Source of the DNA: TMP-7 sp038212445
Lineage (GTDB): Bacteria > Acidobacteriota > Terriglobia > Bryobacterales > Bryobacteraceae
Direction: 5' to 3'
NCBI GenBank assembly: GCA_038212445.1
Contig: JBBQUM010000030.1
Span: 1 to 64,000, forward strand
Length of the DNA: 64,000 nucleotides
The notes under the pieces are model-generated. The model worked only from the letters and a program-made list of their open reading frames with translations. It ran no database searches and had not been told where the DNA came from. Shown here piece by piece: positions 31,202 through 38,658 of the stretch. Position numbers and translations under genes: made by a program. How positions within the stretch are numbered: the stretch's first letter is position 1; every line of letters starts with the position of its first letter.

Positions 31202-32807
31202 TTACCTCGTGATACTGGTACGCCTCCCACGTGACCTCGGGCGTGGCCTCAAAGTTGAAGGTGGGCGGCGGCGAAGAGGTCATCCACTCGAGGCCAACCG
31301 CGCCCCATGGATTCGCGGGTGCACGTTCCCCGTACTTCAACGACCAGATCAGGTAGATCATCGGCAGCAGGTAGCCAACCGCAAGCACGGACGCTCCGGC
31401 GGTGGACATAACATTGAGCACCTGAAATTCTTCAGCATAGGCATGATAGCGCCGCGGCATGCCTAGGTAGCCAAGGATGAATTGGGGGAAGAAGGTCAGG
31501 TTGAAGCCGACAAACACTATTAGCGCGGAAAGTTTGGCCCAGCCCTCGGGATACATACGGCCGACCATTTTCGGCCACCAGAAATGTATGCCGCCCAAAT
31601 AAGCCATCACCATGCCGCCGACCATTACGTAGTGGAAGTGCGCGACCACGAAGTAAGTGTCGGTAACATGAATGTCCACCGCCATCGTGGCGAGGAATAA
31701 CCCAGTAAGTCCGCCGATGGTAAACAGTCCGATGAAGCCGAAGGCATAGAGCATCGGCGTCTGGAATGAGATGGAGCCGCGGTACATGGTAGCGGTCCAG
31801 TTGAATACCTTGATGGCAGAAGGGACGGCGACCAGGAAGCTCAGGAACGAGAAGTACATGCTGGCGTACATGGACTGACCGGTGACAAACATGTGGTGTC
31901 CCCAGACCAGAAAGCCGATGACCGCGATGGCAAGGCTAGCCATGGCGACTGCGCTATAACCGAACACCCGTTTGCGCGAAAAACATGCCACCAGTTCGCT
32001 CATGACGCCCATTCCGGGCAGGATCATGATGTAAACGGCGGGGTGGGAATAGAACCAGAACATGTGCTGGAACAGAATTGGATCACCACCGATGGCGGGG
32101 TCGAATATGCCGATATGGGCAAGCCGTTCGGCAGCCAGCAGCAGGATGGTTATGGCGAGGACTGGCGTGCCGAGCACCTGGATGAGCGACGTAGCGTAGT
32201 TGGACCAGATGAAAAGGGGCAAACGATTCCAGGTCATTCCCGGCGCGCGCATCTTGTGGATGGTGACGATGAAGTTGAGTCCAGTAAGTATGGAGGAAAA
32301 GCCGGTTATGAAAACGCCGAGGGCCGTCGCCATCACGTATGTATTCGAGTAAGTACTGCTGAAGGGCGTGTAGAACGTCCAGCCGGTATCGACGCCGCCG
32401 GCCAAAATCGCGCTAAGTGTAAAGATTCCGCCGAGAATGTAGATATACCAACTCAGTAAGTTGATGCGTGGGAATGCGAGATCCTTAGCGCCGATCATGA
32501 TGGGCACGAAAAAATTGCCAAGGACAGCCGGAATGGACGGAATCAGGAAAAAGAAGATCATCACGATGCCGTGCATCGTAAACAGCTTGTTGTAGGTATC
32601 GGCCTGCACCAGATCGCCGCGCGGCGTCAACAGTTCGATGCGCATGAGCATCGCGAAGAAGCCGCCGATGAAGAAGAACAGGGTGATTGAAACGAGGTAT
32701 AGGAGAGCGATCCGCTTATGGTCGGTGGTGAACAGCCACGATTTCCAGCCGTATTCGGCGTTCAAATAGTTGACTGCGGGCGAATCCGCCTTTACAGCAA
32801 TGTTCAT
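31173..32807 (-). CDS. ctaD: Cytochrome c oxidase subunit I (heme-copper oxidase)
   Basis: 544 residues with 12 or more membrane helices. It carries the heme a and a3-CuB centre that reduces oxygen. His-Gly-Ile-Val-Met-Ile-Phe near 75 holds a low-spin heme ligand. Tyr-Ser-His-Pro-Ala-Val-Tyr near 255 holds the cross-linked His/Tyr pair, Trp-Gly-His-His-Met-Phe gives the two further CuB histidines, and Val-Ala-His-Phe-His-Tyr-Val near 385 binds the hemes. The retained cross-link tyrosine in helix VI fits A-type oxidases. The gene overlaps subunit II (4 bases) and III. Confidence 0.95.
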   Translation of the reverse strand: MNIAVKADSPAVNYLNAEYGWKSWLFTTDHKRIALLYLVSITLFFFIGGFFAMLMRIELLTPRGDLVQADTYNKLFTMHGIVMIFFFLIPSIPAVLGNFFVPIMIGAKDLAFPRINLLSWYIYILGGIFTLSAILAGGVDTGWTFYTPFSSTYSNTYVMATALGVFITGFSSILTGLNFIVTIHKMRAPGMTWNRLPLFIWSNYATSLIQVLGTPVLAITILLLAAERLAHIGIFDPAIGGDPILFQHMFWFYSHPAVYIMILPGMGVMSELVACFSRKRVFGYSAVAMASLAIAVIGFLVWGHHMFVTGQSMYASMYFSFLSFLVAVPSAIKVFNWTATMYRGSISFQTPMLYAFGFIGLFTIGGLTGLFLATMAVDIHVTDTYFVVAHFHYVMVGGMVMAYLGGIHFWWPKMVGRMYPEGWAKLSALIVFVGFNLTFFPQFILGYLGMPRRYHAYAEEFQVLNVMSTAGASVLAVGYLLPMIYLIWSLKYGERAPANPWGAVGLEWMTSSPPPTFNFEATPEVTWEAYQYHEVNAPEVEVDG

Positions 32808-33763
32808 TGTGTCCTTCCTTCAGGACTGACGGCCGGAGCGGGAGTGGGCGCAAGGCTCTTGATATAAACGATCAACTGAAGAATCGCTTCTTCGCTGATT
32901 TGCCCCTCGAAGGTAGGCATGACGTCGCGTTTGAAGGCATACGTGATCTTCGCGTTGGGATTGATGATGGACTCGCGAATATAGGCTTCGTCGGCGATGA
33001 TGGTGCGCCCGTCATCCAGCTGCACCTTGTGACCAAAGAGATTGCGTAAGTTGGGACAACGTCCCGGACTGTCGAGTAAGTGGCACGAGCTGCAGCCGTA
33101 CTGATGAAACAGCTTTTCGCCCTGCTGTGCCATGGAGTCGGAGCCGCCTAGGGTGAGCCAGTCCTTATATTCGCGGACGGGCATCACAGTCACCCAACCG
33201 ATCATGCCTGAGTGTTGAGTCCCGCAGTACTCCGCGCAAAACAAGTGATAACGGCCGGGCTTAGTGGCCTGGAACGAGACCGTGTTGTAGTGACCCGGCA
33301 CAACATCGCGCTTGATGCGGAATGCGGGCACGAAAAAACTATGAATAACGTCCTCGGAAGCCATCGTTAGCCTGACCATTTGTCCCACGGGCACGTGGAG
33401 TTCGTTGATTTCCCTCTGCCCCTCCGGATATTGAAGCTTCCACATCCACTGTTTGCCCACGACGTAGATATCCAATGCGTCGCCCGGCGGTGCGTAAATC
33501 TTGAAAAAGAGGTAAGTGCCCCAGCCGAACATCACCAGCATCACGAGAAACGGAATGACCGACCAGGCCACTTCGAGTCTCACCGAACCGTCGATCAACA
33601 GTGGCCGTTCACTCTCGCTCCTCCGGCGATAGCGAACGGCGAAGAACGCCACCGCCGCGAAGATGAGTAGCGTCATAACCACGCTGACTATCACGAGAAA
33701 CGAGTAGAGCAAGTCAACCTGGGATGCCAGTGCCGACGCCTGCGTGGGGAAGATCTGAAACAT
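32804..33763 (-). CDS. ctaC: Cytochrome c oxidase subunit II with C-terminal heme c domain
   Basis: 319 residues from ATG 33761-33763. Two membrane helices (about 15-45 and 62-88) precede the cupredoxin domain. The CuA ligands lie in Cys176-Ala-Glu-Tyr-Cys180-Gly-Thr-Gln-His184. A cytochrome c domain follows, with Cys224-Ser-Ser-Cys227-His228, and Val-Met-Pro-Thr-Phe near 285 provides the likely Met ligand. The fused heme domain makes this a caa3-type subunit, which accepts electrons directly, here plausibly from the ActE/ActA cytochromes of the same operon. The start lies one base after the SCO gene stop. Confidence 0.94.
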   Translation of the reverse strand: MFQIFPTQASALASQVDLLYSFLVIVSVVMTLLIFAAVAFFAVRYRRRSESERPLLIDGSVRLEVAWSVIPFLVMLVMFGWGTYLFFKIYAPPGDALDIYVVGKQWMWKLQYPEGQREINELHVPVGQMVRLTMASEDVIHSFFVPAFRIKRDVVPGHYNTVSFQATKPGRYHLFCAEYCGTQHSGMIGWVTVMPVREYKDWLTLGGSDSMAQQGEKLFHQYGCSSCHLLDSPGRCPNLRNLFGHKVQLDDGRTIIADEAYIRESIINPNAKITYAFKRDVMPTFEGQISEEAILQLIVYIKSLAPTPAPAVSPEGRTQ

Positions 33764-33764
33764 A

Positions 33765-34559
33765 TCAGGCGCTCCCCTCGCGATGGTCGCGGCGGACCAT
33801 GGTGACGACGAACAGGCCAAGTGCCAGGACGGTGAAGGTGCCCGCGACTTTCAGAGCGTTAAGAATAGCGAGTCCGTATCGACCTTTCGAAGGGTCGTAA
33901 TGAAAGCAGAAGAGCAGAATCTGGTCGCTGGTACTGGCTATTTTCCCGCGCGATGACTCGACCAGGGCGAGGCGGAAATCTTGCTTGGGATACTCAATGC
34001 CGTAGATGTAGCGAGACACGCGACCTTCCGGCGTAAGGAAAATAATGCCGCTCGCATGCGCCCACTGTTTGGTGACGTCGTCCCAGGCATATCTGAATCC
34101 CACGGACGCTGCCAGCGCGCGGATCTGCGCCTCATCGCCGCAGAGAAACCGCCAGCCCGCAGCAGCGTTGGATTGCGAGGGGAAACGCTCCATGTAGGTC
34201 ACCTTTTTTGCTGCGGCCAGTGTGGGCGTTTCGCTGGGATCAAAACTCACAGTGATGGCGTCGTAATCGCGACCCAGTTCGAGGGCGGTGTTGCGCATGG
34301 CATGCGTCTCACCGTTCAGCACCATATTGCAGAGCATCGGGCACTGGTAATAGACGAGAGAGAGCACAACCGGGCGACCGTGGAAGAGTTCCGCAAGGTG
34401 CACCTGTTTACCGGCTTCATCCTTGAATGTGAGGTCAAGAGGCACTTGTGCGTCGAGGTGCTGATCGAGTCCGATATTGCGCAGCGCGGGCGGTCTTCCC
34501 AACGGTTGGGCGGCGGCGATAGACGATGTGATCGCGACGATGCTAGCGAGGCGGAGCAC
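33765..34559 (-). CDS. SCO1/SenC copper chaperone for CuA
   Basis: 264 residues from a GTG at 34557-34559, with AAGGAGG six bases ahead; a longer frame to 34616 lacks such a site. A signal peptide is followed by a thioredoxin fold with Cys73-Pro-Met-Leu-Cys77 and His168 in Trp-Ala-His-Ala-Ser-Gly, the three copper ligands of SCO proteins. Unusually for the family it has a C-terminal membrane helix (about 238-256) ending in Val-Arg-Arg-Asp, so it is anchored from the other end. It delivers copper to, or reduces, the CuA site of the subunit II encoded next to it. Confidence 0.9.
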   Translation of the reverse strand: MLRLASIVAITSSIAAAQPLGRPPALRNIGLDQHLDAQVPLDLTFKDEAGKQVHLAELFHGRPVVLSLVYYQCPMLCNMVLNGETHAMRNTALELGRDYDAITVSFDPSETPTLAAAKKVTYMERFPSQSNAAAGWRFLCGDEAQIRALAASVGFRYAWDDVTKQWAHASGIIFLTPEGRVSRYIYGIEYPKQDFRLALVESSRGKIASTSDQILLFCFHYDPSKGRYGLAILNALKVAGTFTVLALGLFVVTMVRRDHREGSA

Positions 34560-34929
34560 TGGCGCCTCCTTGCACACGTAGTCCGCGCTGCGCCATAAGA
34601 TCCATCGCGCGATCAATCGGAATGTGCACTTTGCCCGCCCGCTGGTCTACCCAGCCATAGGTCTTCAGAACTTCTTCCTCCTCGCGCCGGAGTTGCTGGA
34701 TTTGCTCCCAAGGTTGGACTGCAAGGCGGGGCTCGGGAGGCCACGGGGAGGGCCCGGTTTGCGCGACCGGTGGTGCTTCGGCAGTCTTCAGCGTGTTGAA
34801 CAATCCCCACATGAGGAGGCAGACAAACAGCGTGCCGGCGGCGACTCCGAGTCCCGCGAAGACCACTTGGCGAAGATCGGCATCACGAGTCTCGTATCCG
34901 GGATGTTCGTGTTTGGGATCGCTCATCAA
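34543..34929 (-). CDS. One-helix protein between actF and the SCO gene
   Basis: 128 residues. A membrane helix lies near 26-46 (Leu-Gly-Val-Ala-Ala-Gly-Thr-Leu-Phe-Val). A Pro-rich stretch and a charged helix follow, then a C-terminal motif Tyr-Gly-Trp-Val-Asp and Ile-Pro-Ile-Asp-Arg-Ala-Met, which I associate with short proteins that accompany SCO/oxidase genes in this phylum. It overlaps actF by 4 and SCO by 17 bases, so it is made together with both. A role as accessory subunit or assembly factor of the respiratory complex is inferred from position alone. Confidence 0.75.
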   Translation of the reverse strand: MMSDPKHEHPGYETRDADLRQVVFAGLGVAAGTLFVCLLMWGLFNTLKTAEAPPVAQTGPSPWPPEPRLAVQPWEQIQQLRREEEEVLKTYGWVDQRAGKVHIPIDRAMDLMAQRGLRVQGGASAPPR

Positions 34930-36137
34930 TTAATGCCCTCCACCATGCGTTTGGGAATTTCGGTGAGACGCGGGTCATTGACGGGTAGAAGCGGAAACCG
35001 CTTCAACTGCCAGATGAATGCAGCTATCCAAATACCTCCGATGCCGATGGGCGCCGCCAGATCCATCCAACTTAGGCTGAATCCCTGGTTGTGGAGCGGC
35101 ATTCCTTCCTGGTAGAACGACGGCTCAACAATCCAGAAAACGTCGACCATGCGGATAACTGCCATCCAGATGGCGACGAAATACAGTAACCGTGGATTTC
35201 GCTTTACGTAGCGGAACAACATGATCGCGAAGGGGGCGCAGAAATGAAAAACGGCGATGAATACAGCCACATAGGCCCACCCGCCAGAGAAACGCCGAAG
35301 GTACCAGGGGATCTCCTCGGGCAGATTCCCCGCCCAGATGATGAGGAACTGCGAGAACGACAGGTAGGCCCACAGCACGGTGAACGCGAACATCAGATTG
35401 CCGAGGTCGTGGAAGTGCTGGATGGTCAGAATGCTGGAGAAGGGAGTGTACTTCGAGAGCAAAATGAGGACCGCGATCATAAAGGCGAAGGTCTCGAGTA
35501 CCTGCCCGATCAGGAACATCGCACCGTAGATAGTCGAGAACCAGTGCGGTTCGAGGGACATGATCAGGTCGACGAACGCGAATGTCGCAGTGAAGACGAA
35601 GATAACGATGCCGGGCGCTGCGATGCGACGCATATTGTCAACCAGTGCCGGGTCACCGCTCTGGTCCTGTTCGAGGGACCGGCGGCGTAGCATCCACGAC
35701 CAAAATATCCACACGGCAAAGTAGAGGACGATTCGGCCGATGAAGAACGGGATATTGAGATAGCCGGATTTGCCGCGGATAGCGGCGTCGTGGGCAAGTA
35801 CGCCGGGCATCGTCCAGATGTAGAGCGTTCCCATTCCGAAGAGAATGGGAACAACCAGCGCTAGCATGAGCGGGAACGTGCGAGTTCCTGCCTCGACGAG
35901 CCGGCGGATCACGATGCCCCAGCGTCCACCGACAACATGGTTCAGCAGAAGAATGCCGAGACTGCCGATGGCCATGCCGTTCCAGTAGAGGTAGGCCCAC
36001 AAATAGGAGCGGAAGAATTGTGCACGATCGACGACTAAGCCAACTCCGCAGAGGGCGAGTCCGACAAGGCCGGCGACGAGGGCGATTCGCTGAACGCGGT
36101 CCATCCGGGGTCCGAGCATCGTTTCGGCGGCAGTCAT
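34926..36137 (-). CDS. actF: Alternative complex III subunit ActF (quinol oxidation membrane subunit)
   Basis: 403 residues from ATG 36135-36137, overlapping actE by four bases; the frame extends to 36260 but that part lies in actE. Ten membrane helices of the NrfD/PsrC kind can be traced. ActF and ActC form the membrane core of alternative complex III, which replaces cytochrome bc1 and passes electrons from quinol to cytochrome c or directly to an oxidase. In known structures ActC holds the quinol site while ActF is the second, more degenerate copy. Conserved Asp/His inside helices could serve proton movement. Confidence 0.9.
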   Translation of the reverse strand: MTAAETMLGPRMDRVQRIALVAGLVGLALCGVGLVVDRAQFFRSYLWAYLYWNGMAIGSLGILLLNHVVGGRWGIVIRRLVEAGTRTFPLMLALVVPILFGMGTLYIWTMPGVLAHDAAIRGKSGYLNIPFFIGRIVLYFAVWIFWSWMLRRRSLEQDQSGDPALVDNMRRIAAPGIVIFVFTATFAFVDLIMSLEPHWFSTIYGAMFLIGQVLETFAFMIAVLILLSKYTPFSSILTIQHFHDLGNLMFAFTVLWAYLSFSQFLIIWAGNLPEEIPWYLRRFSGGWAYVAVFIAVFHFCAPFAIMLFRYVKRNPRLLYFVAIWMAVIRMVDVFWIVEPSFYQEGMPLHNQGFSLSWMDLAAPIGIGGIWIAAFIWQLKRFPLLPVNDPRLTEIPKRMVEGIN

Positions 36138-36739
36138 TTGGCCTCTTCCAATTGCTGGCGTGCAGTCTTGTCGAGTTCCGGCCGCTTGCCAGGCGCGACG
36201 TCCTCCACGGCAGCGCTTTGAGCGAATTGAAGCGTCTTGACGTAGGCGATGACGCGCCAACGGTCGTCCACCGTCACACGCGCCGCATAACTGGGCATAG
36301 CGCCGAAGCCGTTGGTGACCACGTCGAAATAGTGTCCAAGCGGCGCTTTCATCACGCGGTCGCTCAGATAGGACGGCGGCGCTTTGAAGCCGCGCTTGAC
36401 GATCATGCCCTGCCCGTTGCCGAGGCGCCCATGGCAGGGCGAGCAGTAAATATCGAAACGCTGGCGGCCGCGCTCGAGGTCGGCGCGTGTGATGGCGAAG
36501 GGGAAAGCGTTCACCTCGACGCCGTTGGTGCGTCCCGTAAAGCGAGCTTCATCGAGACGGAGTTGGCCGCGGGCGACGGTACCCTCGATGGCCGGGCGGG
36601 CGGAGCGTCCGTCGGCGAAGAATGCTGAACCGGCGAGGGATTTATAGCGAGGCTGATTGTGCATGTCCTGGCGGCAAGCTGTGAGTGTCAGCGCCGCCGC
36701 GACGAGCGAAGCGTTAGTTTTCCACTTCAGAAATCTCAT
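36134..36739 (-). CDS. actE: Alternative complex III monoheme cytochrome c ActE
   Basis: 201 residues from ATG 36737-36739. A lipoprotein signal ends in Leu-Thr-Ala-Cys22. The heme motif is Cys99-Ser-Pro-Cys102-His103, and Met-Pro-Ser-Tyr near 150 offers the sixth ligand. Gly-Asn-Gly-Gln-Gly-Met sits between, as in other class I cytochromes of this complex. It is the exit cytochrome that hands electrons to the oxidase. It overlaps actD by 26 bases. The much longer open frame upstream is only the shadow of actD. Confidence 0.91.
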   Translation of the reverse strand: MRFLKWKTNASLVAAALTLTACRQDMHNQPRYKSLAGSAFFADGRSARPAIEGTVARGQLRLDEARFTGRTNGVEVNAFPFAITRADLERGRQRFDIYCSPCHGRLGNGQGMIVKRGFKAPPSYLSDRVMKAPLGHYFDVVTNGFGAMPSYAARVTVDDRWRVIAYVKTLQFAQSAAVEDVAPGKRPELDKTARQQLEEAK

Positions 36740-37265
36740 GGGGCTCCAGCGCTTCGAGAAAAGCTTTGGTTTGATCGAGTGCGAAGTGAGGGTCGAGCGC
36801 TTCGATGCAGAGAAAGAAGCGGTCGACCGAAGCACGTTGAAATCGCGGCACGTTAAAGACGGGATGGTACGGATGCGGAAAGCCGTTGAGCGCCAGCATC
36901 CCCACAACGGCAGTGATCGAAGCGAGCAATACGGTGCATTCGAAGGTAATCGGGATATAGGCGGGCCAGCTATTCAAAGGGCGACCGCCGACGTTCAGCG
37001 GATATGCGATGACCGAGATCCACCACACCAGGAAGAAGCCGCCGCAACAGCCCAACAAGCCGCCGATACCGATGAGCTTGGACATGTGAGTGCGAGGAGT
37101 GCCGAGTGCGGTGGCGAGTCCTTCAACGGGGAAGGGCGTGTAGGCGTCCATCTTTCGATAGCCAGCGTCGTAGGCGGCCTGGGTGGCCACCACCAGCGCT
37201 TCGGGCGTGGCGAATTCAGCCATAAGTCCGTAGAGTCCGGTGCGGCCGATGTACTTAATGTCCAT
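36714..37265 (-). CDS. actD: Alternative complex III subunit ActD (DUF3341)
   Basis: 183 residues. DUF3341: an N-terminal soluble ferredoxin-like part (Tyr-Gly-Leu-Met-Ala-Glu-Phe, Lys-Met-Asp-Ala-Tyr-Thr-Pro-Phe-Pro-Val) followed by two membrane helices (about 64-85 and 100-122) and a soluble end with Asn-Val-Pro-Arg-Phe and Phe-Phe-Leu-Cys-Ile. ActD carries no cofactor and packs against ActC/ActF on the cytoplasmic side. The order actC-actD-actE is the usual one. Confidence 0.9.
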   Translation of the reverse strand: MDIKYIGRTGLYGLMAEFATPEALVVATQAAYDAGYRKMDAYTPFPVEGLATALGTPRTHMSKLIGIGGLLGCCGGFFLVWWISVIAYPLNVGGRPLNSWPAYIPITFECTVLLASITAVVGMLALNGFPHPYHPVFNVPRFQRASVDRFFLCIEALDPHFALDQTKAFLEALEPHEISEVEN

Positions 37266-38655
37266 GGCTGGTTTTCTCGTGCACCACCTCGCGCATCTCG
37301 AACATGGCGATGGTTGGAAGTCCGCGGATGAACAGCAACATCAGGAGTAGGAAGAATCCGATGGTGCCGAAGTAGGTGAAAATGTCCCATTGCGTGGGCG
37401 CGTACATGCGCCACGAGGATGGAAGCCAGTCGCGATGGAGGCTGGTGACGACAATCACGAAGCGCTCGAGCCACATGCCGATGTTGATCACCAGCGAAAG
37501 AATGAAAACTGCCACAATGTTGAGCCGGATGCGGCGGGACCACAGCAATTGCGGAATCAGGATATTGCAAAGAATCAATGCCCAGTAGGTTGGCGCGTAG
37601 GGTCCAAACATCCGGTTGAAGTACATGAAGCGCTCGTAGACATTGCCGCTGTACCAGGACATAAACGCCTCCATGGCGTATCCATAGGCGACAATGAGCC
37701 CCGTGCCGAGCATCACTTTGGCGCAACTCTCGATGTGGCGCATGGTGATGAGGTCCTGCAGATGGAACCACGCGCGGAAAGGAATGATGAGCGTCAGCAC
37801 CATGGCGAAGCCCGAATAGATGGCGCCCGCGACGAAGTACGGCGGAAAGATCGTGGTGTGCCATCCAGGCAGGATGCTGATCGCGAAATCGAAGCTGACG
37901 ACTGTGTGCACGGAAACGACAAGGGGCGTCGCGAGTCCGGCAAGCAGGAGATATGACATCTGGTAGCGCTGCCAGTGGCGAGCACTGCCGCGCCAGCCCA
38001 TAGCCAGAGTGGCGAAGATTTTCTGTGCCCAGGGATGCGGCGAGCGGTCGCGCATGGTGGCGAAATCGGGAATCAAACCGGTGAACCAGAAGAGGAACGA
38101 CACGGTCCCATAGGTGCTCACCGCGAAGACATCCCAGATGAGTGGACTGCGCGGCTGGGGCCAGAGCCACATCGAGTTGGGATAGGGCATGAGCCAGTAG
38201 AAGAGCCATGGGCGACCCAGATGGAGGATGGGAAACATGCCGGCCTGCGCGACGGCAAAGAGCGTCATGGCCTCGGAATAGCGGTTGATGGACGTTCGCC
38301 AATCCTGCTTGAGCAAGAGCAGGATGGCGGAAATAAGCGTGCCTGCGTGTCCGATGCCGATCCACCAGACGAAGTTGACGATCGCGAAGCCCCAGCCGAT
38401 GGGGATGTTAATACCCCACACGCCAACGCCCCAGTAAAGCAGCCAGCCGACCGCGCCGGTGAGCAGGTTGAGCAGGACAAAAGCAATCGCAAGGAAGATA
38501 TAAACCTGCCGCGGAGTCCGCTTGATGGGAAGGAACGTGACTCCCGCAATCTTGGCGGTGACGCTTTCGTAGGTATGCCCGGCTCCGAGAATCTCATTGG
38601 GTCCTGGGTCGACCACCGGCGGAATGACGACATCCTGAACTTCGCGTGAGTCCAT
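37255..38655 (-). CDS. actC: Alternative complex III subunit ActC (NrfD-like quinol-binding subunit)
   Basis: 466 residues, ten predicted membrane helices. Typical NrfD/PsrC features: Trp-Trp-Ile-Gly-Ile-Gly-His-Ala-Gly-Thr near 95, Ala-Gly-Met-Phe-Pro-Ile-Leu-His-Leu-Gly-Arg near 135, Ser-Val-His-Thr-Val-Val-Ser-Phe-Asp-Phe near 250. These provide the His/Asp residues placed next to the quinol site in solved ACIII structures. It lies three bases after actB and overlaps actD by 11. Together with ActB it should oxidise menaquinol at the outer face. Confidence 0.92.
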   Translation of the reverse strand: MDSREVQDVVIPPVVDPGPNEILGAGHTYESVTAKIAGVTFLPIKRTPRQVYIFLAIAFVLLNLLTGAVGWLLYWGVGVWGINIPIGWGFAIVNFVWWIGIGHAGTLISAILLLLKQDWRTSINRYSEAMTLFAVAQAGMFPILHLGRPWLFYWLMPYPNSMWLWPQPRSPLIWDVFAVSTYGTVSFLFWFTGLIPDFATMRDRSPHPWAQKIFATLAMGWRGSARHWQRYQMSYLLLAGLATPLVVSVHTVVSFDFAISILPGWHTTIFPPYFVAGAIYSGFAMVLTLIIPFRAWFHLQDLITMRHIESCAKVMLGTGLIVAYGYAMEAFMSWYSGNVYERFMYFNRMFGPYAPTYWALILCNILIPQLLWSRRIRLNIVAVFILSLVINIGMWLERFVIVVTSLHRDWLPSSWRMYAPTQWDIFTYFGTIGFFLLLMLLFIRGLPTIAMFEMREVVHEKTSHGH

Positions 38656-38658
38656 CGG

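Noticed and set aside
36995..38365. Long open frame (456 codons) on the minus strand
   Set aside because: It overlaps actC and actD in another frame; the product is rich in His/Arg/Pro and has no family pattern, while the actC frame has ten membrane helices and known motifs.
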